8,505 nt of DNA, taken from Candidatus Delongbacteria bacterium (lineage in GTDB: Bacteria; CAIWAD01; BS150m-G50). The position numbers and the translations under genes are program-made. The stretch spans positions 1 through 8,505 of the forward strand of contig JADHUQ010000101.1 in the NCBI GenBank assembly GCA_016784425.1. The letters are read 5' to 3'. Positions 1 to 6,579 of the stretch are shown here, one piece after another. The notes under the pieces were generated by a model, which saw nothing but the letters and a program-made list of their open reading frames with translations, was not told the DNA's origin and made no database searches. The stretch's first letter is position 1, and each line of letters begins with the position of its first letter.

Positions 1-138
1 GTCAGAGCAGGAGATTCTCTCTGGCTAATCGCCGAGCGCCATAACGTCACCACTGCTAATCTGATAAAATGGAATAACCTGGGTAGGGATGACACCATCT
101 TCCCGGGTGACAAACTGGTCATTCACACAAGGGAGTAA
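1..138 (+). CDS. C-terminal end of a LysM-domain protein (5'-truncated)
   Basis: The window opens inside a reading frame of 45 codons that ends in TAA at 136-138. It encodes one LysM module: it begins VRAGDSLWLIAERHNV, continues with LIKWNNL, and ends with the typical IFPGDKLVIH before the short tail TRE. LysM modules bind the N-acetylglucosamine backbone of peptidoglycan and usually sit at the C-terminus of cell-wall enzymes such as MltD-type lytic transglycosylases, or of LysM-carrying peptidases. The catalytic part lies outside the window, so the enzyme class cannot be decided. The stop codon is only 2 nt before the HU start, and the HU Shine-Dalgarno lies within the last codons of this gene, so the two are probably co-transcribed. 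Confidence 0.85.
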   Translation, partial: VRAGDSLWLIAERHNVTTANLIKWNNLGRDDTIFPGDKLVIHTRE

Positions 139-140
139 CT

Positions 141-416
141 ATGAACCGCAGTGAAGTTATCGAAAAGATTGCCCGTGAAACTGGCATTCAGAAGAAGGAT
201 GTGACGGTCGTGGTCGAGGGTTTTCTCTCAGTCCTGACTGAATCTTTGGAGAAAACCGACAAGGTTGACCTTCGCGGTTTTGGCACCTTCAAAGTCGACG
301 AGCGAAAAGCCCGTAAAGCCCGCAATCCCCGTACCGGCGCTGAAGTGTATGTACCGGCCAAAAAAGTTCCGGTATTTCGTCCTTCCAGGGATTTGAAAGA
401 AAGAGTAAATAAGTAA
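141..416 (+). CDS. HU-family nucleoid DNA-binding protein
   Basis: This 91-residue protein has the normal length for HU/IHF proteins, small dimeric proteins that bend and compact DNA in the nucleoid. The N-terminal helical half (residues 1-40, starting MNRSEVIEKIARETG) forms the dimer body in this family. RGFGTF (45-50) is the family signature turn. RNPRTG (61-66) is the tip of the DNA-binding beta arm, whose second strand holds PAKKVPVFRPS (72-82). The ATG at 141 is preceded by AAGGGAG (129-135) at 5 nt spacing, which supports this start. It follows the LysM gene by 2 nt and is followed after 33 nt by the bS22-like gene. Whether it is closer to HU or IHF cannot be told by eye, so no symbol is given. 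Confidence 0.95.
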   Translation: MNRSEVIEKIARETGIQKKDVTVVVEGFLSVLTESLEKTDKVDLRGFGTFKVDERKARKARNPRTGAEVYVPAKKVPVFRPSRDLKERVNK

Positions 417-440
417 ACACCGATTGATTCCAGAATTTCC

Positions 441-445
441 GGAGG
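441..445 (+). promoter_or_regulatory. Strong Shine-Dalgarno of the bS22-like gene
   Basis: GGAGG lies 4 nt before the ATG at 450 and is among the best ribosome-binding matches in the window. It supports translation of the 30-codon frame that follows, which is too short for most gene finders. It also argues that this organism uses the anti-Shine-Dalgarno, unlike typical Bacteroidota. Confidence 0.8.
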
Positions 446-449
446 AAAG

Positions 450-542
450 ATGCCGAGTGGCAAAAAGCGTAAACGCGCTAAGATGTCAACGCATAAACGA
501 AAAAAGCGTTTGCGCAAGAACCGTCATAAGAAGAAGAAATAA
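450..542 (+). CDS. bS22-like AURKAIP1/COX24-domain small ribosomal protein
   Basis: The frame runs from ATG 450 to TAA 540-542 and encodes 30 residues. It begins MPSGKKRKRAKMSTHKRKK and ends in KNRHKKKK; 18 of 30 residues are Lys or Arg. The pattern KKRxxxMSxHKxxKxxRRxR-like, with a KMS-x-HK core, is that of the AURKAIP1/COX24 family. This includes mitochondrial mS38 and mycobacterial bS22, which lies in the small ribosomal subunit near the decoding region. A role as a small-subunit ribosomal protein is therefore inferred from family resemblance. A GGAGG Shine-Dalgarno precedes it at 4 nt. It sits between HU and xseA, 33 nt after HU and 30 nt before xseA. It is not the THX type, whose sequence pattern differs. 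The family call rests on recognition of a very short sequence. Confidence 0.85.
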   Translation: MPSGKKRKRAKMSTHKRKKRLRKNRHKKKK

Positions 543-547
543 CAGTC

Positions 548-561
548 CAGGCTGAAGCCTG
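548..561 (+). other. Short hairpin just upstream of the xseA ribosome-binding site
   Basis: CAGGC (548-552) can pair with GCCTG (557-561) around a TGAA tetraloop. The 3' arm ends one base before AGGG (563-566), the probable Shine-Dalgarno of xseA. No T-tract follows, so it is not a normal intrinsic terminator. It could influence xseA translation or RNA stability, but a 5-bp stem is also easily a chance event. Confidence 0.3.
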
Positions 562-572
562 CAGGGTTCTGG

Positions 573-1838
573 ATGACCCGCCCCCCCTTGACAGTGTCCG
601 ATCTTGCCCGCAGTATTCGGGAGACGATCGACGACGCCTTTCCACCCGTCTGGGTGGAAGGGGAGGTCTCCAACTATACCAGGCACAGATCGGGTCACCA
701 TTATTTCTCAATCAGAGACAGCGAATGCCAGCTCGCCTGCGTCCTCTGGCGCGGGCGAGCCAGGCAACTTACCCTGAATCTGCAGGACGGCCTGCGGGTG
801 CGTCTTCACGTCCAGATCGCTTTTTATGATCGCGGGGGGCGCCTGCAGCTGGATGTTCAGCAGGTGCAGGCCAGCGGTTTGGGTGAGCTGCTGCTCCGTT
901 TTGAGCAGCTGAAGGAGAAATTGCGTGGCGAAGGACTCTTTGCCCTGGAGCGCAAGCGACCCCTGCCACAATTTCCTGCCAGGTTGGGAGTGGTCTCCTC
1001 CCCCAGTGGTGCTGCCATCCAGGATATCAGCAAAGTAATTCGACAGCGGTTTCCCGCCACTCAGATCCTGCTCTATCCTGCCCATGTTCAGGGAAAGGAG
1101 GCAGCGGCTGAGATTGCTGCCGGCATTGAGTATTTCAACCGACGTCGCAATGTAGATCTGCTGATAATCAGCCGCGGTGGCGGCTCCCTGGAGGATCTCT
1201 GGCCTTTCAACGACGAGCAACTCGCCCGTGTTATTGCCGCATCGTTCCTGCCGGTTATCTCCGGTGTCGGACATGAAGTAGACACTACTATAGCTGATCT
1301 GGTGGCGGATGTACGGGCAGCGACCCCCTCAAATGCCGCTGAACTGGCTGTCCCGGAGGCGACTGCTCTGTCAGCAGGATGCAGGAACCTGATTCAACAT
1401 ATGAACCGGAATCTGCAGGACCGGCTGCAACAGACCCACGAGCGGCTTCATCATTTGCATCGTCTGTTTGCACCCCGGCGTCTGCTGGCGGATCTGACCA
1501 GTCAGACCCAACGGCTGGATGAAATGCTGACCGGGCTTGCCCGCGCCGTCCGCTGGCGCGCTGCCGCCGAGGGTACCCGGTTAGTGCAACACAAAATGCA
1601 GTTGCAGCAACGCTTCCGCCAGGGGTGGCAAAGGCGACAAGCCGAGTTATCTAGCCTGCACAAACTGCTGGAAGCGATTAATCCCCGTCAGATTCTGGAA
1701 CGGGGTTATGCCCTGGTGGAACAGCTGGAGAGCGGTCGTTTGATACAGGATAAACAACAGGTTCAGCCTGGTGAGAAAATCAAAGTCACTCTGCGACGGG
1801 GGCGGCTGTTTGCCCGCGTAGAGGCGAAAGGAGACTGA
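573..1838 (+). CDS. xseA: Exodeoxyribonuclease VII large subunit
   Basis: This 421-residue protein is the catalytic subunit of exonuclease VII, a cytoplasmic nuclease that degrades single-stranded DNA from either end in mismatch and damage repair. Residues 5-100 form the N-terminal OB-fold, with VWVEGEVSNY at 27-36 and HYFSIRD at 43-49. The catalytic domain follows, with GVVSSPSGAAIQDI (139-152), RGGGSLEDLWPFNDE (201-215) and SGVGHEVDTTIADLVADVRA (230-249) followed by ATPSNAAE; these are the family's signature blocks. Residues about 262-370 look like the long coiled-coil arm that recruits XseB, and a small beta C-terminus (GYALVE at 378-383) completes the usual architecture. The ATG at 573 has AGGG at 563-566, and an in-frame stop at 540-542 limits upstream starts. 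Its TGA overlaps the xseB ATG by one base. Confidence 0.97.
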   Translation: MTRPPLTVSDLARSIRETIDDAFPPVWVEGEVSNYTRHRSGHHYFSIRDSECQLACVLWRGRARQLTLNLQDGLRVRLHVQIAFYDRGGRLQLDVQQVQASGLGELLLRFEQLKEKLRGEGLFALERKRPLPQFPARLGVVSSPSGAAIQDISKVIRQRFPATQILLYPAHVQGKEAAAEIAAGIEYFNRRRNVDLLIISRGGGSLEDLWPFNDEQLARVIAASFLPVISGVGHEVDTTIADLVADVRAATPSNAAELAVPEATALSAGCRNLIQHMNRNLQDRLQQTHERLHHLHRLFAPRRLLADLTSQTQRLDEMLTGLARAVRWRAAAEGTRLVQHKMQLQQRFRQGWQRRQAELSSLHKLLEAINPRQILERGYALVEQLESGRLIQDKQQVQPGEKIKVTLRRGRLFARVEAKGD

Positions 1839-2071
1839 TGGCCCGCGCCAAGACTTTCGAGGAAGCCATGTTACGGCTGGAAGAGGTTGTCGACCGTCTG
1901 GATGGTGGTGACATTCCGCTGGAGGAAACCATCAAACTCTACAAGGAGGGGATGGAGATGTACGAGTTCTGCCAGAAGAAACTGCAACTGGTGGAAGGGG
2001 AGTTGAAACTGCTCGTGGTGAATCCGGAGGAGGAGGAACCGGAAGAAGAGAACCGGGAGACAGAGGAATGA
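1838..2071 (+). CDS. xseB: Exodeoxyribonuclease VII small subunit
   Basis: This 77-residue protein is the helical-hairpin subunit of exonuclease VII, several copies of which coat the XseA coiled coil. The family core is complete: FEEAMLRLEEVVDRLDGGD (7-25), PLEETIKLYKEGMEM (27-41) and then CQKKLQLVEGEL. After residue 60 the protein ends in an acidic, disordered-looking tail rich in Glu, which is common in the family. The start ATG shares its A with the xseA stop (TGATG), and AAAGGAG at 1827-1833 is the Shine-Dalgarno, so the two subunits are probably made in a coupled way. Its last codons overlap the nadK start by 4 nt. Confidence 0.96.
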   Translation: MARAKTFEEAMLRLEEVVDRLDGGDIPLEETIKLYKEGMEMYEFCQKKLQLVEGELKLLVVNPEEEEPEEENRETEE

Positions 2072-2916
2072 AACTCGGAATCAGGGGCACTCTGAGCGTT
2101 GCGCAAGCAGCTGAGCACCTGGCACCGGTGCTGCAGGCACTACGGGAACATGGCTTTGAGTACCTGCTGGCAGCAGAGCTGGCCGGTGTCGAGGAACTGC
2201 CGGTCGGGGAGCGCTGTCCCGGGGATAAGTTGTCGGAAAGGGTCGACATGATCATGACACTGGGTGGTGATGGCTCGATTCTGGCAGCAGCCCGCGAACT
2301 TACCCGGGACATTCCATTGTTCGGCTTACATCTCGGTAGTTTCGGTTATCTGACCGCAGCCATCCCTGATACCTTTACCGAAATGTTGACCCGGTTAAAG
2401 CACGGGGAGTATCATCTCGAGCAGCGATTGCGATTGCGGGTGCAGGTGGAGGATGATCAACAGACCCTGCCGATGATTGCTCTCAACGAGCTGCTGGTAA
2501 CCACTACCGATCCCACCCATCTGGTGACATTGGAAACCAGGGTGAACGATGAGCAGTTGTTTACCTTTAATGGCGATGGGCTGCTGATTGCCACCCCCAC
2601 CGGGTCCACCGCTTATTCTCTGGCTTCGGGAGGTCCGGTACTTGAACCGACGATGAAAGCGATGATTATCATGCCACTGAGTGCCCATACCATAAATGTT
2701 CGTCCAATGGTTATCGCTCACACCAGCCGGGTGACTGTGTTGCTGGATAATCCCGAGAAGAAATTTGTGATATCCGCCGACGGTCAGCACGATTACATGG
2801 TACGGGGAAAGGGCAGGGTAATTATCGAGGATGCCAACGATCCGGTACGACTGGTTAGATTCGGTGTGCCGGGTTTCCTCGGAGTACTGCGCGAAAAACT
2901 CAAGTGGAATGTGTGA
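2068..2916 (+). CDS. nadK: NAD kinase
   Basis: This 282-residue protein phosphorylates the 2'-hydroxyl of NAD to make NADP in the cytoplasm. The GGDGS motif at 66-70 carries the conserved Asp (D68). ALNE (138-141) and NGDGLLIATPTGSTAYS (168-184) are the NAD- and phosphate-binding blocks, SGGPVLEP follows, and SADGQ (236-240) is near the C-terminus. The block usually read as GVNxGxLGFL appears as GLHLGSFGYL (86-95), with His in place of Asn and Phe in place of Leu. The length fits bacterial NadK. The start ATG overlaps the xseB TGA as ATGA, with GGGAG (2055-2059) 8 nt upstream. Its own stop overlaps the ftsY ATG by one base. Confidence 0.95.
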   Translation: MKLGIRGTLSVAQAAEHLAPVLQALREHGFEYLLAAELAGVEELPVGERCPGDKLSERVDMIMTLGGDGSILAAARELTRDIPLFGLHLGSFGYLTAAIPDTFTEMLTRLKHGEYHLEQRLRLRVQVEDDQQTLPMIALNELLVTTTDPTHLVTLETRVNDEQLFTFNGDGLLIATPTGSTAYSLASGGPVLEPTMKAMIIMPLSAHTINVRPMVIAHTSRVTVLLDNPEKKFVISADGQHDYMVRGKGRVIIEDANDPVRLVRFGVPGFLGVLREKLKWNV

Positions 2917-3839
2917 TGAAACTGTTCAGCAGTTTCAAAGGGAAACTGGGAAAACCACGAACAAATATAGTCGGGCGTCTGGCAGCGGTGGTCACCGGTC
3001 AGAAACAGCTCGACGACAAACTGCTGACCGAAGTAGAAGCAACGCTGATACAGGCCGATCTGGGTGTTGACACCAGCCTTCAGATAGTGGAGCAATTGCG
3101 GGAGCGGGTCAAGAAAAATGGTCTGACCTCCCCGACGGAATTACCAGGGCTGATACGCGATCTGCTGTTGGAAATGATCAGCCCGCAACCAGAGGAGGTT
3201 GCCGGGTCTGATCTGACGATCGCACCGGTACATGTGATCCTGGTGGTCGGGGTAAACGGGACCGGGAAAACAACTACAATTGGCAAATTGATGAAGTTCT
3301 ACCGGGATGCCGGCTACTCAGTACTGGTAGGTGCGGCTGATACTTTCCGGGCAGCGGCGACCGAGCAGCTTGCAGTGTGGTGTGAAAGGAATGATGTCCC
3401 GCTGATCAAGAGCCAGAGTGGGGCCGATCCGGCAGCTGTAGCTTTTGATACTGTCACTGCGGCCCTGGCGCGTGGATCACAAGTCGTAATCATTGATACC
3501 GCCGGGCGTCTGCACACCCGCAAGAATCTGATGCAGGAGCTGGAGAAGATTCATCGGGTCATCGGCAAAAGGATACCTGGGGCACCACATGAAGTATTGC
3601 TGGTGCTTGACGCCACTACCGGCCAGAATGCTCTGACCCAGGCAGGTATGTTCGCTGCGGCTGCCGGTGTTACCGGTCTGGTCCTGGCCAAACTGGACGG
3701 CACTGCCCGGGGGGGTATTGCGATAGCCATCCATAAGGAAATGCAGATCCCGGTACGTTTTGTCGGTCTGGGTGAAGGAATTGATGATCTCGCACCTTTT
3801 GATCCGCAGGAATATGTGAAGGCAATTTTTGAAGACTGA
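2916..3839 (+). CDS. ftsY: Signal recognition particle receptor FtsY
   Basis: This is the SRP receptor GTPase, which acts at the inner membrane to pass ribosome-nascent chain complexes from Ffh to the Sec translocon. From ATG 2916 the protein has 307 residues: a basic N-terminal amphipathic-looking segment (MKLFSSFKGKLGK), the helical N domain to about residue 95, then the G domain. Motifs seen are the P-loop GVNGTGKTTT (112-121), ADTFRAAATEQL (141-152), DTAGRL (194-199) and AKLDGTARGG (258-267). The long acidic A domain of E. coli FtsY is absent, as in many bacteria. A GTG at 2904 in the same frame would add four residues. ATG 2916 is preferred because it couples to the nadK stop (TGATG). 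The G4 motif reads AKLD where TKLD is usual. Confidence 0.96.
   Translation: MKLFSSFKGKLGKPRTNIVGRLAAVVTGQKQLDDKLLTEVEATLIQADLGVDTSLQIVEQLRERVKKNGLTSPTELPGLIRDLLLEMISPQPEEVAGSDLTIAPVHVILVVGVNGTGKTTTIGKLMKFYRDAGYSVLVGAADTFRAAATEQLAVWCERNDVPLIKSQSGADPAAVAFDTVTAALARGSQVVIIDTAGRLHTRKNLMQELEKIHRVIGKRIPGAPHEVLLVLDATTGQNALTQAGMFAAAAGVTGLVLAKLDGTARGGIAIAIHKEMQIPVRFVGLGEGIDDLAPFDPQEYVKAIFED
3818..3822 (+). promoter_or_regulatory. Shine-Dalgarno inside ftsY that sets the rimO TTG start
   Basis: GAAGG lies within the last codons of ftsY, 6 nt before the TTG at 3829. An in-frame TGA at 3817-3819 blocks any earlier rimO start. No ATG or GTG lies in the rimO frame before the conserved TVGCAKN block, so this site decides the start. 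Confidence 0.65.
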
Positions 3840-5172
3840 GCACAACGGGCGGTTACGCCTCTATATCCATACTGTCGGGTGTGCCAAAAACCTGGTCGAC
3901 TCTGAAGTTCTGGCCGGTGAACTGGCCCGGAACTACGAGATGAGTGAAAAAGCTACTGAAGCAGATATTGTCATCGTCAACACCTGCGGTTTTATCGAGC
4001 AGGCGAGTGAGGCTTCCGTGGAAGCGGTATTGGAGGCAACAGCGTTAAAGAAGCAGGGCAGCCTGCAAGCGGTCTATGTCATGGGGTGTCTGACCCAGAA
4101 GCATGGTGCTGAATTGCAGCGGGAGATTCCGCAGCTGGACGGGGTTGTCGGGGTAAACCAGTTCGGACAGCTGCTGCAGAAACTGGTTGAAAGCCACCCC
4201 CACAGCGAGGTTACCCACCCTCTGCCGGATATGTTCATCCAGCGGCAACTGGCTACACCTGCCCATTATTCACATCTGCGCATATCTGACGGTTGTAATC
4301 ATAAATGTACCTATTGTGCCATACCGACTTTCAGGGGTGGTTACAGCTCCCGGCCAGCTACTGATCTGCTGGCGGAAGCCGCCGCACTGGAGGCGAGGGG
4401 TGTACGCGAACTACTGGTGATAGGGCAGGAGATCACCAGCTGGGGTCAGGATCTCCCCGGTGGGGAAAGGTTGCCGGATCTGCTGCAACGGCTGGATCGG
4501 GAGACCGGATTCGATTGGCTGCGTTTGATGTATACTCACCCGCCCGATGTCAATCAACAGCTTATCACCGCTATCGCTGAACTACCTCGAATATTGCCCT
4601 ATATGGATTATCCTGTGGAGCATCTGGTGGATTCCGTGTTGAAACGGATGAACCGGCGACAGAACTGGGACTCCATTCGGACAGCTGTCGAGCAACTGCG
4701 TGAACAGGTTCCCGGGATAGCGCTGCGTACCTCCCTTATCGTTGGATTTCCGGGCGAGACGGCAGCGGACTTTGAACTGTTGCTGGAGCGGGTTAAGGAG
4801 ATCGGTTTTGATCGTCTCGGTGCTTTCGCTTATTCCGACGGAGAGGATGTCCCGGCACGAAAACTCCCCGATCAGGTACCACCGCCGTTGCGACAGGAAA
4901 GGTATGAGCGATTGATGGAGTTGCAGCGGGAGCTTTCGTTGACCGCCAACCAGCGGTTGATCGGCACCACCCAGGAGGTACTGTTTGATGAGATTGAAAA
5001 TGGTGTCAGTATTGGACGGACCCGTTTTGATGCCCCGGAAATCGATAACTCGGTACTGGTGGCGGGGGAAATCGCACCCGGTTCTCTACTTCGGGTGAAA
5101 ATCACCGATGGAACCGAGTACGATCTATATGGCCTGCTGGCGGAGAATAGCTTGGATGCTGAAAGGAAGTGA
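3829..5172 (+). CDS. rimO: Ribosomal protein S12 methylthiotransferase RimO
   Basis: This 447-residue radical-SAM enzyme would add a methylthio group to the conserved Asp of ribosomal protein S12. The N-terminal UPF0004 domain carries the cysteines of the auxiliary 4Fe-4S cluster: C18 (HTVGCAKN), C53 (NTCGF) and C87 (MGCLTQ). The radical-SAM cluster is CNHKCTYC, with C156, C160 and C163. LRTSLIVGFPGET (299-311) and the C-terminal TRAM domain (about 380-436) follow. GRTRFDAPEIDN (396-407) is the RimO-type signature that separates it from MiaB and MtaB. The motif normally read as D[IV]P[LV]QH appears as DYPVEH (260-265). The gene starts at a TTG that overlaps ftsY by 11 nt. Confidence 0.95.
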   Translation: MKTEHNGRLRLYIHTVGCAKNLVDSEVLAGELARNYEMSEKATEADIVIVNTCGFIEQASEASVEAVLEATALKKQGSLQAVYVMGCLTQKHGAELQREIPQLDGVVGVNQFGQLLQKLVESHPHSEVTHPLPDMFIQRQLATPAHYSHLRISDGCNHKCTYCAIPTFRGGYSSRPATDLLAEAAALEARGVRELLVIGQEITSWGQDLPGGERLPDLLQRLDRETGFDWLRLMYTHPPDVNQQLITAIAELPRILPYMDYPVEHLVDSVLKRMNRRQNWDSIRTAVEQLREQVPGIALRTSLIVGFPGETAADFELLLERVKEIGFDRLGAFAYSDGEDVPARKLPDQVPPPLRQERYERLMELQRELSLTANQRLIGTTQEVLFDEIENGVSIGRTRFDAPEIDNSVLVAGEIAPGSLLRVKITDGTEYDLYGLLAENSLDAERK

Positions 5173-5176
5173 AGAG

Positions 5177-6430
5177 ATGAGCCGCACATTTACGATCTGT
5201 CTATTACTGCTCCTGACTGCGGTGAACGTTTACAGTCTGCAGCCAGGCTTCACACAGCGGGAACGGTTACCGGATTTCAGTCTCTATCATTATCAGGAAT
5301 TGAATACCGGTACACCTGCCACCACTCTGGTGGTAGAAGTACGTCTGGCAAACGATGACCTGCAATTCGAAAAGGATCCCAACGGCGGTTTTAATGCAGG
5401 CGCTCAGGTAACAGCGGAACTTTTTGCAGGGAAGGAACAGATAAGTGTAGCCCATGCCTGGCAACCGTTTCAACGCCAGGTCACAGCATTCAACAGCACG
5501 CATGCTGACGACAGTGAACTCGCTGCAACTTTCCAGCTGAACGCAGCACCGGGTGATTATACCCTCTGGGTGCGGGTGCAGGATCTGGTTACCAACCGCA
5601 GTCAGGTAGTCAGGCAGAAAGTCTATCTGTCTGACCTCTCAGGACAAGGTCTCTATATCAGCAAACCGGCACTGCGTATTCAGGTAACGGATGGTGGTGA
5701 TGGAGTGAACGAATGGCAACCGACCCCGGAGCCGCAAAAGGGACTTACCACTGATCCGTTGGGACTGGCGCTGGAGTGCTGGTCTCAGGCAGCCCAACAA
5801 CTGCAGCTGGCGCTGACAGTGACTGCAGAGGGAGAGCAGATCCTGCGCCGGGACACAACGATGCAGATTTCCGCCGGTGGCAGAATCAGTTGGGTCGTGC
5901 CCTTACCGGTTGACTTGCCCCGTGACAGTTACCTGGCTGATGCAGATCTGAAAACAGCAGCTGGTGATGAAATGAAGAGTGCCAGCCAATTCAAGCTGAT
6001 AAGGCCAGGTTCAGAACCCCAGGTGGAGGATGTCGATATGGCGATAGAGCAGTTAAGGTATATTGCCAGTCGCAAATCAATGAAGCGACTGAGGGCAGCG
6101 CTTCCGCACCAGCGGGAAACACTGTTCAACAATTTCTGGAAAGAGTTGGATCCTACTCCAGCCACCCCGGAAAACGAGCTGCAATACGAATATTATCGCA
6201 GGATAGATGTTGTTGACAGGCAATACCCTTATGGTCTGACTCCTGGATGGCGCACCGATAGGGGCAGGATATACATTACTTATGGTCCACCTGACAATAT
6301 TGAACAACACCCCTACGAAATAGAAACACCACCCTATGAGATCTGGAATTACTACGAAAAAGAGCTCCGTCTGGTGTTCGTGGACCGTCACGGCTTTGGT
6401 GACTACAGACTGACGAACTATGGTTGGTGA
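5177..6430 (+). CDS. Secreted GWxTD-domain protein, function unknown
   Basis: This 417-residue protein begins with a likely Sec signal peptide: MSR, a hydrophobic run ICLLLLLTAVNV, and a probable cleavage after VYS (residues 18-20). No lipobox Cys is present, so it should be released to the periplasm or beyond. Residues about 30-275 are beta-rich, with features such as APGDYTLWVRVQDL resembling Ig- or carbohydrate-binding-like sandwiches. The C-terminal GWxTD domain is clear: FWKELDPTPATPENEL (320-335), YYRRIDVVDRQY, GWRTDRGRIYITYGPPDNI (357-375), PYEIWNYY, and VFVDRHGFGDY (400-410). This family is common in Acidobacteria and FCB bacteria and its role is unknown. ATG 5177 is preferred to an upstream ATG at 5108 because it begins the signal peptide, lies 4 nt after the rimO stop and has AGGA at 5164-5167. 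Confidence 0.88.
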   Translation: MSRTFTICLLLLLTAVNVYSLQPGFTQRERLPDFSLYHYQELNTGTPATTLVVEVRLANDDLQFEKDPNGGFNAGAQVTAELFAGKEQISVAHAWQPFQRQVTAFNSTHADDSELAATFQLNAAPGDYTLWVRVQDLVTNRSQVVRQKVYLSDLSGQGLYISKPALRIQVTDGGDGVNEWQPTPEPQKGLTTDPLGLALECWSQAAQQLQLALTVTAEGEQILRRDTTMQISAGGRISWVVPLPVDLPRDSYLADADLKTAAGDEMKSASQFKLIRPGSEPQVEDVDMAIEQLRYIASRKSMKRLRAALPHQRETLFNNFWKELDPTPATPENELQYEYYRRIDVVDRQYPYGLTPGWRTDRGRIYITYGPPDNIEQHPYEIETPPYEIWNYYEKELRLVFVDRHGFGDYRLTNYGW

Positions 6431-6579
6431 ATTACTGTGGTACGCTGCCGAAGTGAAATGGGAAGGAAAAGCCTTAATTATAAGAGGGTAAAGAACTGAC
6501 TGTAAATGAGGTAACCAGTCCTTGTTTGTGGAGATAGCACAAAAATGCTGAATAAGGATCAGGGAAATGAGGGAAGGGA
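6431..6579. other. Intergenic gap between convergent genes, no clear terminator
   Basis: These 149 bases separate the ends of the GWxTD gene (plus) and dinB (minus). The best inverted repeat is GACTG (6498-6502) with CAGTC (6516-6520), a 5-bp stem with a 13-nt loop and no following T-tract on either strand. A 7-nt direct repeat, GGATCAG, occurs at 6556-6562 and at 6577-6583, the second copy running into the dinB stop codon. The plus strand is purine-rich near dinB. I see no gene, promoter or strong terminator. Confidence 0.6.

Noticed and set aside
708..1274. A 188-codon open frame on the minus strand inside xseA
   Set aside because: It is antisense to the conserved catalytic blocks of xseA, has no recognisable domain, and is explained by codon bias of the real gene.
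1932..2312. A 126-codon minus-strand frame across xseB and nadK
   Set aside because: It has low-complexity Ser/Pro-rich composition and is antisense to two well-supported genes.
5108..5176. Upstream ATG that would extend the GWxTD protein by 23 residues into rimO
   Set aside because: It would bury the signal peptide behind an unrelated N-terminal segment, and the start at 5177 has a properly placed AGGA.
6498..6520. GACTG and CAGTC stem considered as a bidirectional terminator
   Set aside because: The stem has only 5 pairs, a 13-nt loop and no T-tract on either side.
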